From NCBI RefSeq assembly GCF_030398385.1, contig NZ_JAOAOQ010000001.1, forward strand, positions 124,001 to 188,000: DNA of 64,000 nt, read 5' to 3'. This stretch comes from Aquibium sp. ELW1220 (GTDB taxonomy: Bacteria; Pseudomonadota; Alphaproteobacteria; Rhizobiales; Rhizobiaceae). The position numbers and the translations under genes are program-made. Under the pieces are notes generated by a model. That model worked only from the letters and a program-made list of their open reading frames with translations. It made no database searches and was not told the origin of the DNA. This document shows positions 43,593-51,776 of this stretch, piece by piece. Position 1 is the first letter of the stretch, and each line of letters starts with the position of its first letter.

Positions 43593-43624
43593 GGTCGTGC
43601 CTTCGTTGAAAGCAGCACAACGCC

Positions 43625-44443
43625 TCAACGCGTGAGGCGATCCGGTGGCGAACGCACGAAATCGCCGCCCCGCGAGACCGGTTCGGCGGCAATCTGCCGG
43701 TCGATGACCAGCTCGGCGACCAGCGGCAGATGATCCGAAGCCGCGCGGCTCAGCACGCTGCGATGGGTGTCGGCAGATGGGACCGAGAAGTGGCTGCTGA
43801 CGAAGATATGATCGATCCGGAAGACCGGGAAGCCCGAGGGGTAGGTACGACGTGGGCGCCGCCGTTTCGGCGAGCCCAGCTGGTGCGCATCGCGCAGGTG
43901 CCGGCGGATCATGCCGCACACCGTGCCGTGCGGAAACGAGTTGAAGTCGCCCGCGAGCACCAGCGGCACGGCCGGGTCTGCGTGACCGAGCCATTCCGGC
44001 CCCAGCAGGCAGCGGGCCTGGGCGCGCCGCTCCCAGCGACGGAGGCCGAAATGGGTGTTGATGACGTTGATCGCACCGCCATCCACCTCGATCTGCGCCC
44101 AGATTGCACTGCGCGGCTCGATCCGCGGCTGCCGTTCCAGCCCCGGCAATGCGCTGGCCTTGATGACCTTGGAGGGAAGGGCGGTGATGATCGCATCGCC
44201 ATACTCCTCCTCCATCACCTTCAGCGCGGGATGAAAGTGGACATTGCCCATGCCGAGTTCGCGGGCAACGGCCTCCGCCTGGTCTATCCCGCCGCTTCGG
44301 ACGCGGCGCACGTCGAGCTCCTGCAGGGCGACGACGTCAGCCTTCGTCTCCGCGATCACCTCCGCGATCCGACCGGGCGAAAGCCTTCCGTCGACGCCGA
44401 GGCAGCGATGGACATTGTATGTGACGATTCTGAGCCGGCTCAT
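43625..44443 (-). CDS. Endonuclease/exonuclease/phosphatase family protein (YbhP-like)
   Basis: 272 residues of the DNase I-like metal-dependent fold: IVTYNVHRC, VVALQELDV (catalytic Glu), INTHFGLRRWER, LAGDFNSFPHG and ASDHLPLVAEL. Such enzymes cleave DNA or phosphodiesters; the pairing with a phospholipase D and a UPF0104 protein suggests a lipid-linked substrate, as proposed for E. coli YbhP by context only. Short gaps place it between the exported protein gene and the UPF0104 gene. Confidence 0.88.
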   Translation of the reverse strand: MSRLRIVTYNVHRCLGVDGRLSPGRIAEVIAETKADVVALQELDVRRVRSGGIDQAEAVARELGMGNVHFHPALKVMEEEYGDAIITALPSKVIKASALPGLERQPRIEPRSAIWAQIEVDGGAINVINTHFGLRRWERRAQARCLLGPEWLGHADPAVPLVLAGDFNSFPHGTVCGMIRRHLRDAHQLGSPKRRRPRRTYPSGFPVFRIDHIFVSSHFSVPSADTHRSVLSRAASDHLPLVAELVIDRQIAAEPVSRGGDFVRSPPDRLTR

Positions 44444-44468
44444 GAACTAGCGATCTCGGCCGGTCCGG

Positions 44469-44810
44469 TCATTCGTCCTCCGGGACCGCCGAGGGAGGAA
44501 TGATGGGCGTGACACCGGCATCGGGCGCCGGCTCGACCATTTCCGGATCACCGACGGCCGGAGGCGAGAGCACCCCACCACAACGATCGAGCGTGGCCGA
44601 TAACGAGGAATCCGCTTCGCTGCTCGTATTCTGCTCTCCGTTTTCGAGAGGAGTGGCAACTGCGTCGTCACCGGGCACGACCTCGCAGGGCTCCGCCCCC
44701 GTCTTGAAGTCAGGCGTCTGCGACGTCGGTGCCTGCTGCGCAGGCGCGGAAGTGATGGAAAGAGTTAGAAGGGCGATGCTGCCCGCAACGAGGGTTGAGA
44801 GGCGGGTCAT
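44469..44810 (-). CDS. Small exported hypothetical protein, 113 aa
   Basis: Signal peptide residues 1-24 (SIALLTLSITSAPAQ). The mature protein is acidic, Pro/Ser/Glu rich and likely disordered, with two Cys (AEPCEVVPG, DRCGGVLSPP). No domain recognised. Its ATG is about 23 nt from the start predicted by the stress-type promoter at 44842-44866. It heads the operon with the EEP and UPF0104 genes. Confidence 0.75.
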   Translation of the reverse strand: MTRLSTLVAGSIALLTLSITSAPAQQAPTSQTPDFKTGAEPCEVVPGDDAVATPLENGEQNTSSEADSSLSATLDRCGGVLSPPAVGDPEMVEPAPDAGVTPIIPPSAVPEDE

Positions 44811-44841
44811 GATCGGTCTTCCTTTCCTTGTTCGCAGTCTA

Positions 44842-44866
44842 AACGGCTCGACCTCAGCCCTGTTCC
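44842..44866 (-). promoter_or_regulatory. EcfG-type promoter for the exported/EEP/UPF0104 operon
   Basis: Minus strand GGAAC (44866-44862), 17 bases, GTTT (from 44844). Predicted start near 44834. Confidence 0.7.
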
Positions 44867-44914
44867 AGCCTCGATGAACGGCGCAGTCAGGAGGCTGATG
44901 CAGAACTCGGCGGA

Positions 44915-45178
44915 TTATGTGCTTCGGCTGCGAATTGACGACGCGTCGGCGAGATTTCCTGCCTCACGTGCCGCCCGAACGAGGGCATCCCGCGCATCGA
45001 CTGCCGATCGGTGCCCGTCGACGACCTTCAGCGCCGCATCGATCGCCTGTTCGTGTTCGATGCCTCGCACAGGCCAATCCGTAGCCGAAAGCACCTCGAA
45101 GGCCTCCTTTGCGGTGCGGACCGTGACCGGGCCGCCCGGCCCGGAAAGTTCTACCGGCTGCTCGAACTCGATCGCCAT
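44915..45178 (-). CDS. DUF982 family protein
   Basis: 87 residues. DUF982 pattern: FEQPVELSGPGGPVTVRTAK, EAFEVLSATDWPVRG, then HEQAIDAALKVVDGHRSA and ALVRAAREAGNLAD. The family is largely confined to Rhizobiales and has no known function. Its ATG is 2 bp after the stop of the Pro-rich gene. Confidence 0.85.
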   Translation of the reverse strand: MAIEFEQPVELSGPGGPVTVRTAKEAFEVLSATDWPVRGIEHEQAIDAALKVVDGHRSAVDARDALVRAAREAGNLADASSIRSRST

Positions 45179-45180
45179 CG

Positions 45181-45354
45181 TCAGGCCCCGCTTGCCGCGT
45201 ACCGGGTCGGGAACGGCGAGGGGCCTGGCTGTGGCACCGGGTCCGGCGGGAGAGGTCCGGGCGCCGGCGTCGGCCCGGGCATGGGGATCGGCTCGGTCCC
45301 GCGGTTCCCGCTGTGCACTGACAGGTACTGCCTGGAGTAGCGGTGGCTGGCCAT
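45181..45354 (-). CDS. Small Pro-rich protein, 57 aa
   Basis: Minus-strand frame beginning MASHRYSRQYLSVHSGNRGT, then a Pro/Gly tract (PGPTPAPGPLPPDPVPQPGP). AAGGA precedes the ATG, and the stop lies 2 bp before the DUF982 start, so coupling is likely. The Pro tract predicts an extended, disordered chain. No family known; it could be a leader for DUF982. Confidence 0.5.
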   Translation of the reverse strand: MASHRYSRQYLSVHSGNRGTEPIPMPGPTPAPGPLPPDPVPQPGPSPFPTRYAASGA

Positions 45355-45490
45355 GTCGGCATTCCTTCCTTGAGGGGTTGTCTCACCCGGTTAATCGGGC
45401 CTTCGCAGTAAGGTTCCGGAAAGTCGCTGCGGCGGGGTGAACAAACGGTGCGCTGCGTCGTTGCGTAAACGCATGACCGGAAAGGAAACC

Positions 45491-46012
45491 ATGATGAAAA
45501 AGACCCTCCTCGCCATTCTTCTGGCCAGTGGCTGCGCCGTTTCCGCTGCGCACGCGCAGGCCGTCTCCGCCTCGGCGAACATGATCAATCTTGAGGAACA
45601 GGAGGTCGGCACCGTCACGTTCCAGACCACGCGCTCCGGCATGTTGCGCGTGATCGTCGAATTGACCGATCTGCCGCCCGGCACGCTTGGCTTTCACGTC
45701 CACGAGACCGGCGAATGCTCGATCGCAGACTCCTTCGCATCGGCCGGCGGTCATTATGCCGGCGAGGCGAGCCATGGCGTCGAGAGCGAAGACGGTCCCC
45801 ATCCCGGCGACTTCCCCAACGTCAATGTCGCGGAGAATGGCGTCGTCAAGGTCGAGTTCTTCACCGATCGCCTGTCGCTTGGCGAAGGCGAGAATCCGCT
45901 GATGGACGAAGACGGATCCGCCGTCGTCGTTCATTCCGGGCAGGACGACTACACGAGCCAGCCGTCCGGCGACGCTGGCGACCGGATCGCCTGCGGCGTC
46001 ATCCGCCAATAA
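45491..46012 (+). CDS. sodC: Cu,Zn superoxide dismutase, periplasmic
   Basis: 173 residues with signal peptide (1-21, ILLASGCAVSAAHA). Copper and zinc ligands are in GFHVHETGEC, GGHYAGEASHGVES and PHPGDFPNV; the late VVVHSGQDDYTSQPSGDAG and IACGVI supply the last copper His and the disulfide Cys. Several usual positions differ slightly (GHY for GHF/W), but all metal ligands seem present. AAAGGAAACC precedes the ATG at 45491. No stress-type promoter is seen in the 136 bp upstream. Confidence 0.9.
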   Translation: MMKKTLLAILLASGCAVSAAHAQAVSASANMINLEEQEVGTVTFQTTRSGMLRVIVELTDLPPGTLGFHVHETGECSIADSFASAGGHYAGEASHGVESEDGPHPGDFPNVNVAENGVVKVEFFTDRLSLGEGENPLMDEDGSAVVVHSGQDDYTSQPSGDAGDRIACGVIRQ

Positions 46013-46062
46013 CCGGACCCTACGCCGCCCGACCGGCCGACGATCACGAGGAGGCTCTCGAG

Positions 46063-46223
46063 ATGGCAGTCCGTGGCAACGAACGGCAGCGGGAGTTCAG
46101 CGGCAAGAAGGTGCGACAGGGTGAGATCATCCTGTGCACCCCCTTGCGAAAAGCCATTTTCATTGGTGGGCTGGCGGCCTCGTCGTCCTGAGCGCCCTTC
46201 TCGGCTTCGCCGGCGTCTGGTGA
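46063..46223 (+). pseudogene. Frameshifted small membrane protein
   Basis: GAGGAGG precedes an ATG at 46063. The frame encodes MAVRGNERQREFSGKKVRQG followed by EIILCTPLRKAIFIGGL, then stops early at 46191. Shifting frame by one base near 46173-46178 restores a hydrophobic tail (LVVLSALLGFAGVW) ending at a TGA at 46223. Adding one G in the GGCGG run gives an uninterrupted 53-aa single-pass membrane protein. Either a real one-base deletion or a sequencing error. The R-Q-G motif before the helix resembles the protein at 11634. Confidence 0.6.
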
Positions 46224-46368
46224 CGTTGCCCCGGCTTGAATACCGGCACGACGGGACGGCCACTGACTTGCAGACTGTGCCCGCGCCAATAACAAATGTT
46301 ACTCCGCGGTGCGAACTTTTCCGGGGGCGGCTCGTTTGGAGAGGGCGCTCGCTCCTCCCAGGGCGCCC

Positions 46369-46422
46369 GAGACCGGCGGCGCCTTTCCTCTCGGCACCCC
46401 AGTGGCGCCGCCGGTCTCTCTT
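46369..46422. terminator. Long hairpin between convergent genes
   Basis: A perfect 15-bp stem (46369-46383 with 46404-46418) with a 20-base loop and a short pyrimidine tail, ahead of the convergent HD-domain gene ending at 46439. Confidence 0.6.
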
Positions 46423-46438
46423 CGACTCCTCGCGGGCA

Positions 46439-46882
46439 TCACCGTGTGTCCAAAAGTCCCTCGCGCACCAGCATGTCCAGCGCGTCCGCGAACCGGGTTC
46501 CGTCCAGTGCGGCGTCGCGGGCCTGCCGGAGATTGTCTTCGAGATCCGCGCGCTTGACGTCTCGCGCGAGTGGATCGGAGGCCGCGCGGCGGGCGAAGGC
46601 CATGTAGTCTTCGCCCTCACGTCGGGTCATTGCGTCCACCGCACGGACGATCGGCTGCGGAAAGCCCTCGGCCACAAGCCTCGCGACCGTCCAGTCCGCG
46701 TTCTTCTCGACGACGTCGTGGAGAAAGGCGACCGTTTTTGCCTGTGTGCCGGCCACGTCGGCCGCCACCCGTCTGCAATGGTCGAGCATCGGCAGGCCCG
46801 TCTTGTCGGTCTGGCCCTCATGGGCGCTGGCGGCAATGCCGATGGCACGCTCGAGCATCCTTGCGGTGGTCGGGTCGCTCAT
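46439..46882 (-). CDS. HD-domain metal-dependent phosphohydrolase-like protein
   Basis: 147 residues. An HD core like the hydrolase half of RelA/SpoT and small ppGpp hydrolases: AHEGQTDKTGLPMLDHCRRV and TVAFLHDVVEKN (HD pair), with MTRREGEDYMAFARRA and RADLEDNLRQARD carrying a later conserved Asp. It may hydrolyse (p)ppGpp or another nucleotide; the sequence alone does not decide. ATG 46882, 1 bp after the DUF3072 stop, so the two are coupled. Confidence 0.82.
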   Translation of the reverse strand: MSDPTTARMLERAIGIAASAHEGQTDKTGLPMLDHCRRVAADVAGTQAKTVAFLHDVVEKNADWTVARLVAEGFPQPIVRAVDAMTRREGEDYMAFARRAASDPLARDVKRADLEDNLRQARDAALDGTRFADALDMLVREGLLDTR

Positions 46883-46883
46883 C

Positions 46884-47102
46884 TCAGAGCCCAAGTTTCT
46901 CCTTCAGCGCGTCGATCCGCCGGGATGCCTCGGCTTTGCTCAGCGTCTCATCGTAACTGTCGGGATCGTGCGCCTGCTCCGACAGGGTCTTGAGATAGGA
47001 GCGCTGCGCACCGGTCATGGGCTCGTCCCCGCTGACCCAGTCGTCCGGATCCTTGCGGGTGTTGGAATCGTCCGCGACCTTCGGATTGTTGTCGTCGATC
47101 AT
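46884..47102 (-). CDS. DUF3072 family protein
   Basis: 72 residues with the short DUF3072 motif EPMTGAQRSYLKTLSEQAHD, then LSKAEASRRIDALKEKLG; acidic N-terminus. The motif looks like a small SAP-like helical unit. GGAGGCCAAC lies upstream of the ATG. It pairs with the HD gene. Function unknown. Confidence 0.85.
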   Translation of the reverse strand: MIDDNNPKVADDSNTRKDPDDWVSGDEPMTGAQRSYLKTLSEQAHDPDSYDETLSKAEASRRIDALKEKLGL

Positions 47103-47183
47103 GTTGGCCTCCTGATCGCGGGAGAATGCCGCCGTATGGCGCCTGGTTCCGGCGCGTGCGCGGAAACCGGCGGCTCGCCGGTT

Positions 47184-50100
47184 CTAGTAATCCCGCTCGT
47201 AGAAAAGCCCCAGGCTCGAATCGCCGTCCGACCCGACAGAACCGCGCGCCTTCAGATCTTCGGTGATGTCGAGATTGATCGTCCCCCGCGTCGAACCCGC
47301 AGCTCCGGCCTCTACCCCGAGATAGACGTTGTCGCGGATGTACCGTCCCGCCCGCACCGCCGTGTTGCCCTCGCTGTCGGTGATGATGTCGAGATCGTCG
47401 AGGCCGGTCGCATCGCGCAGACTGCCGACCAGTGACGTGTTGGACCCGCCAGCGAGTTCCGCGGCGGCAGCCGCGAGCTGTGCGATCTGCAGGGCAGACA
47501 GTTCCGAGATGGAACGATTGAAGATCAGCCGCGCCAGCACCTCGTCCTGCGGCAATTCCGGCTGCGACGAGAACGAGACCTGAGGGTCGGACACCCGGCC
47601 GCGCACCGTCACGAACACGGTGATGTCGTCGCTCTCGCTGCGCGCCACGAAGTCGATGAAAGGATCGAGGTCGCCGACCAGCGTCACGCTGCCCTCGTCG
47701 AACGTGATGCGCTGTCCGAGTATGGAAAGTCGCCCGCGGATCAGGTTGAAGGCACCCACCGGCTGGATGTCGGTGACCGGGCCGGTCAGCCGCACCTGAC
47801 CGCCGAGTTCGGCGTCGAGGCCTCTTCCGCGCACGAAGACCTGGTTTGGCGCGCTTACCGTCACGTCCAGGCGTGCGACGCTCGGCCGCGCCGAGGGCAT
47901 CGGCGTGCCGTCATTGGCACGCGCGCGTTCCAGCGTGGCGCGGACGGCTGGCGGGGGATTGACGTGGATCACATCGATCGAGGCCGGTCCGCCGCCGATA
48001 TCGCCCGCAATCGAGATTTCCGCCCGCTCGACGGAGACCTGCCCCGAGATAAGTGGGTCGCGCGCCAGCGCGCCGAAGATGGATAACGATGCGTCCACCG
48101 TCGCCACCACGAGTTCGCCGTCGGTATAGCGGGCGTCCAGCAACTGGATGGTCAGGTCGGCGGGGAAGCCATCGGCGAGCGAGATCGTGCCGTTGGCCAC
48201 CACGCGTCCGCCACCGGCCACCGACGCGCTCAACTGCGTGATGGTCACCGCCTGCGCGTCGAGGCTCGCCGACAGCGCGATGTCGTTCAGCCGGACGTTC
48301 GCTTCCGGGTCGACCGCCGATGCGCCAGCCGTCGAGATCGCTCCGGTGACGACCGGATCGGACAGGCTGCCGGCGACGCGGATGTCGAGCACCAGCGTCC
48401 CGCTCACCTGCGTTCCCCGGTCGATCAGGAAGCGGTTGGCGAGTTCGAGCGGAACCTGGCCGTTGGCCGAGACCGCCAGGCCCGGACCCGACAGCGGCAC
48501 GGTGCCGCTCGCCGTCAGCGACAGGCCGCGCGGACCAGTAGCCGCCGCCGACGCAAGTGTGATCGTCCCGTCGCCGTATCGGCCGGATGCGGTGAGCCCG
48601 AGCGGCGCCACGCCGAGTTCGACCAACTGCGCGGAGGCGAGATTGCTGCCGGACAGTTCGAAGCGGGCGGCGGGATCGGCGAGGGGACCGGTGACGGTCG
48701 CGTTGCCCGTGACGATGCCGGACAGCGACTGGCCCGGCAGCATCGGGTTCAGTGTCGCCAGCGGGAAGCTCTGCAGGGCCACGTCCAACGAAAGCGACCC
48801 ATCGCCCAGCGGAACACCGCCGCTCGCCTGGGCGCGGAAGCCTTCGGGGCCGGACACCGTGGCGTCGACGTCGAGCCGGTTGCCGCTGGTCGTGCCACGC
48901 GCGTCGACCGAAAGCGTCGTCAGCCCCGCATCGCGCAGCGCTGCGGCGGTCAGCCCGCGGCCTGAGACGTCGAAGCGCACGTTCGGTGCGGAGCGCGAGC
49001 CGCCCACGACCGCCGTTCCGTCGATCGTGCCGCCCAGCCCGAGGTCCGGCCGGATGGCATTGGCGATCGACAGCGGCACCTGCTCCAGGCGCGCCGAGAT
49101 GTCGATGCGTTCCGCGACGGTGCCCGTGGCGCTGATGGTGCCGCCGCCCACGTTCATGGCGAACGCGTCGATGGTCAGGTCCTGGCCCTCGACGCGCAGC
49201 GATGCCGTCTGCGAAAGCCCCGCGGTGAGGTCCCGCCAAACGAGGTTCGCCTGTTCCAGCGTCAGTCTGAAACCCTGTCCCTCCGGCGCGAGCGCGCCGG
49301 TCGTGTCGATCGTGGCGCCGTTGTCGAGTCGCGCCTGCGCGGAAAAGCCGGTGGAGTCGCCGTCGCGCTGCGCATTGGCTGTCAGCGTAGCGATATCGAT
49401 TCCCGCGGCCGTCAGGTCGCGAGCCTCGATGCGCCCCTGCACGGCGGGCACGCCGAACAGGTCGGCCACTTGCGCCTGCGCTGTTGCCGCGCCGATGCGC
49501 GTGTCTTCGTAGACGAGGCCTTCGACCTCGGCGTTGACGGTCGCGGACTGGCGCCCGTCGACGATCGCCAGATCGATATCGGCCCGGATAGCGCCGCTCG
49601 CGTCGGCGAGCGCCAGCGCTGCTGCGGTCGAGACGTTCGGAGCGTCCAGTTCGAGAGCCCCCGAAAACAACCCCGCCTCCGTCTGCGTGACGCTGCCGGT
49701 GAGCACCGCGCCTGCCGTCTCGAAGCGCAGGTCGCTCAGGCGCCGCTCGCCGTTCGCCGACGCCACCTGTGACCGCAGGCTGACGCGCGTGCCGTCCAGG
49801 AAGGCATCGCCGGTGACGCTGCCGGCGAGCGCGCCTTCGCTGAGCGTGCCGTCGAAGACGATTGCGGCGCCCCGCAGCGATCGGTCTGTCAGGGATCCCG
49901 AAGGCACGCGCGCCTCGAAGTCGAGCGCGATGACACCTTCGGCGCCTTGGGCGGTGCCGGTCGCGGTCAGGCGGCCATCGAGGTCGTCATGGATGTCCGA
50001 CAATTCCTCGACCGAAAGATCGAAGCGGAAATCCGCGCCGCCGGTGGCGATACGGCCGTCGGCGGTGAGGGTCGCCTGTGGGTTCTCGAGCCGGAAATCG

Positions 50101-51776
50101 TCGGCGACGAAACCTGCTTCGCCACGGGCGATGCGGCCCGAGATGGTGGTCGTGCCCGACAGCAGATTGTCCGCGGTCGTGTCGTCGATTCTCAGCTCGG
50201 TCGCCTGTCCGTCGAGCGTCAGGTCGAAGGCACCCGACGCCGGGCGCACCTCGCCGCTCGCCGTCAGCCGCGCGCCGCCGCCGAGTTCGCGCCCGGCAAG
50301 GCCGGAGAAGGGAGCGATGCTGGAGGCTTCGATACCGAGGTCGCCGTTGAAGGCGCCTTCCAGCAACGTCCCCGCGGCGGTGAGGGAGAGAGCCCGCCCG
50401 TCCACCGAAGCCCGCTCGATGCGCACCGGCTGGCCGGCGCTCCACGCGCCGTCGATCGCCAGCTCGATCTGGTTGCCCAGCGCCTCCGCGATGTCCTCGC
50501 GCGTTGCCTCGATGCCGCTCGCCTGTCCGTTCACCTCGAAGGTGATGCGACGGCTCGTGGGGTCGTCGAGGCTGCCGACGAGTCCGCCGAGGTCGAGCGC
50601 CACCGCGTCGATCGCAAATTGCGGGTTGTCGAGGTCGTCGACCGAGATGGTCCCCGACCAGCCGCCGTCCGTCGTCTCGCCGAAGGCGAGGCTGACGACG
50701 GCGCTGCGCAAAGTCGTGTTTCCGCCTGGCACCGGCAGGACCACGGGCTGGCCGTCGCCGGTCCCCACGCGCGCATCGAGCTGGAGCGACCGCAGGAAAC
50801 CGTCAGCGCCGGTCTGGGCGGCGGCTTCCAGGTCGACGGCGGCGCTGTCGATGGTCAGCCGGTCGATGGCGACGCCGCCGGCATCCCTTACGGTGCCGTT
50901 GACCGTCAGGGCAGTCTCTTCGCCGAAGAAATCGCGGAACGCCGGCGCCACGAGGCGCGAGATCGGCCCGCGCAGGTCGGCCGAGAAGGCGAGGCCGAGG
51001 TCGGTGCGGTCGAGCCGCGTCGTCCCGGTGAGGACGCGTGCGCCATCCGCGTCGAGGGCGAGTTCCAGCGCCAGATCGCCGACGGGGCCGGAGCCGGAAA
51101 GGGCGAGCTCCACCGGCGGACGCCCCTCGATGTTGAGCAGGTTCGCCACGATGCCATTGGCCGGTTCGCTGAGGCCGAGCCGGACGTCGAGCACCTCCGT
51201 CTCGTTGGCATAGCTCGCCGTGAGCGACAGGCTGCCGCCCGGCCCGTCGAGCCGCTGCATCTCCAGGGCGGTTTGCAATGAGCCGTCCGCAAACTCGAGA
51301 TTGCCGGTCGCACTGAGTTCCGACGCAAGCCCGAACACGTCCTGACCGAAGCGAAGCCGCGCGATCTCGAGGTTGCGCAGGCTGATGGCGAGCGGCAGTT
51401 CGGGCAACTGGAACGGCGTCGCTTCGGGCGACGGCAGGCCTTCTTCCGGCACCGGCTGGCGCAGCACCTCGATGGAATCGGCGCGCAGCGTCTCGATGTC
51501 CAGCCGGCCGCGCAGCAGCGCGGAACGGTTCCAGTCGATCCCGGCGTTCGATATTCGCAGCCACACGCCTTCGCGGTCGGCGATGGTGATCGAATTGATC
51601 GTGGCCTCCGACGACAGGATGCCCTGGATACCGCTGATCCTGATCTGCCGGTTGGATGACGAGAGCTGGTTCTCCACGAAATCGATGAAGAATCCGCGCT
51701 CTTCCTCCTGCGTGTCCTGCGCCAGGACGGGAAACGCCAGGAACAGCGTGAGAAGGGCTGCGACGAAGCGGATCAA
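47184..51776 (-). CDS. tamB: Translocation and assembly module TamB
   Basis: 1530 residues, an AsmA-like periplasm-spanning protein anchored in the inner membrane by an N-terminal helix (FVAALLTLFLAFPVLA). The body is long beta-repeat sequence forming a lipid-carrying groove, and the C-terminal 350 residues are the TamB/DUF490 domain (RGRLSILGQRITFDEGSVTL, then FVTVRGRVSDPQVSFSSQPE). It works with TamA in outer-membrane protein insertion and lipid transport. TTG at 51776 overlaps the tamA stop by 4 bp (TTGA). Length is normal for Rhizobiales. Confidence 0.93.
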   Translation of the reverse strand: MIRFVAALLTLFLAFPVLAQDTQEEERGFFIDFVENQLSSSNRQIRISGIQGILSSEATINSITIADREGVWLRISNAGIDWNRSALLRGRLDIETLRADSIEVLRQPVPEEGLPSPEATPFQLPELPLAISLRNLEIARLRFGQDVFGLASELSATGNLEFADGSLQTALEMQRLDGPGGSLSLTASYANETEVLDVRLGLSEPANGIVANLLNIEGRPPVELALSGSGPVGDLALELALDADGARVLTGTTRLDRTDLGLAFSADLRGPISRLVAPAFRDFFGEETALTVNGTVRDAGGVAIDRLTIDSAAVDLEAAAQTGADGFLRSLQLDARVGTGDGQPVVLPVPGGNTTLRSAVVSLAFGETTDGGWSGTISVDDLDNPQFAIDAVALDLGGLVGSLDDPTSRRITFEVNGQASGIEATREDIAEALGNQIELAIDGAWSAGQPVRIERASVDGRALSLTAAGTLLEGAFNGDLGIEASSIAPFSGLAGRELGGGARLTASGEVRPASGAFDLTLDGQATELRIDDTTADNLLSGTTTISGRIARGEAGFVADDFRLENPQATLTADGRIATGGADFRFDLSVEELSDIHDDLDGRLTATGTAQGAEGVIALDFEARVPSGSLTDRSLRGAAIVFDGTLSEGALAGSVTGDAFLDGTRVSLRSQVASANGERRLSDLRFETAGAVLTGSVTQTEAGLFSGALELDAPNVSTAAALALADASGAIRADIDLAIVDGRQSATVNAEVEGLVYEDTRIGAATAQAQVADLFGVPAVQGRIEARDLTAAGIDIATLTANAQRDGDSTGFSAQARLDNGATIDTTGALAPEGQGFRLTLEQANLVWRDLTAGLSQTASLRVEGQDLTIDAFAMNVGGGTISATGTVAERIDISARLEQVPLSIANAIRPDLGLGGTIDGTAVVGGSRSAPNVRFDVSGRGLTAAALRDAGLTTLSVDARGTTSGNRLDVDATVSGPEGFRAQASGGVPLGDGSLSLDVALQSFPLATLNPMLPGQSLSGIVTGNATVTGPLADPAARFELSGSNLASAQLVELGVAPLGLTASGRYGDGTITLASAAATGPRGLSLTASGTVPLSGPGLAVSANGQVPLELANRFLIDRGTQVSGTLVLDIRVAGSLSDPVVTGAISTAGASAVDPEANVRLNDIALSASLDAQAVTITQLSASVAGGGRVVANGTISLADGFPADLTIQLLDARYTDGELVVATVDASLSIFGALARDPLISGQVSVERAEISIAGDIGGGPASIDVIHVNPPPAVRATLERARANDGTPMPSARPSVARLDVTVSAPNQVFVRGRGLDAELGGQVRLTGPVTDIQPVGAFNLIRGRLSILGQRITFDEGSVTLVGDLDPFIDFVARSESDDITVFVTVRGRVSDPQVSFSSQPELPQDEVLARLIFNRSISELSALQIAQLAAAAAELAGGSNTSLVGSLRDATGLDDLDIITDSEGNTAVRAGRYIRDNVYLGVEAGAAGSTRGTINLDITEDLKARGSVGSDGDSSLGLFYERDY

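Noticed and set aside
45355-45490. EcfG-type promoter between the Pro-rich gene and sodC
   Set aside because: A minus-strand GGAAC with ATT at 17 bases lacks the G and the usual match; no plus-strand GGAAC exists.
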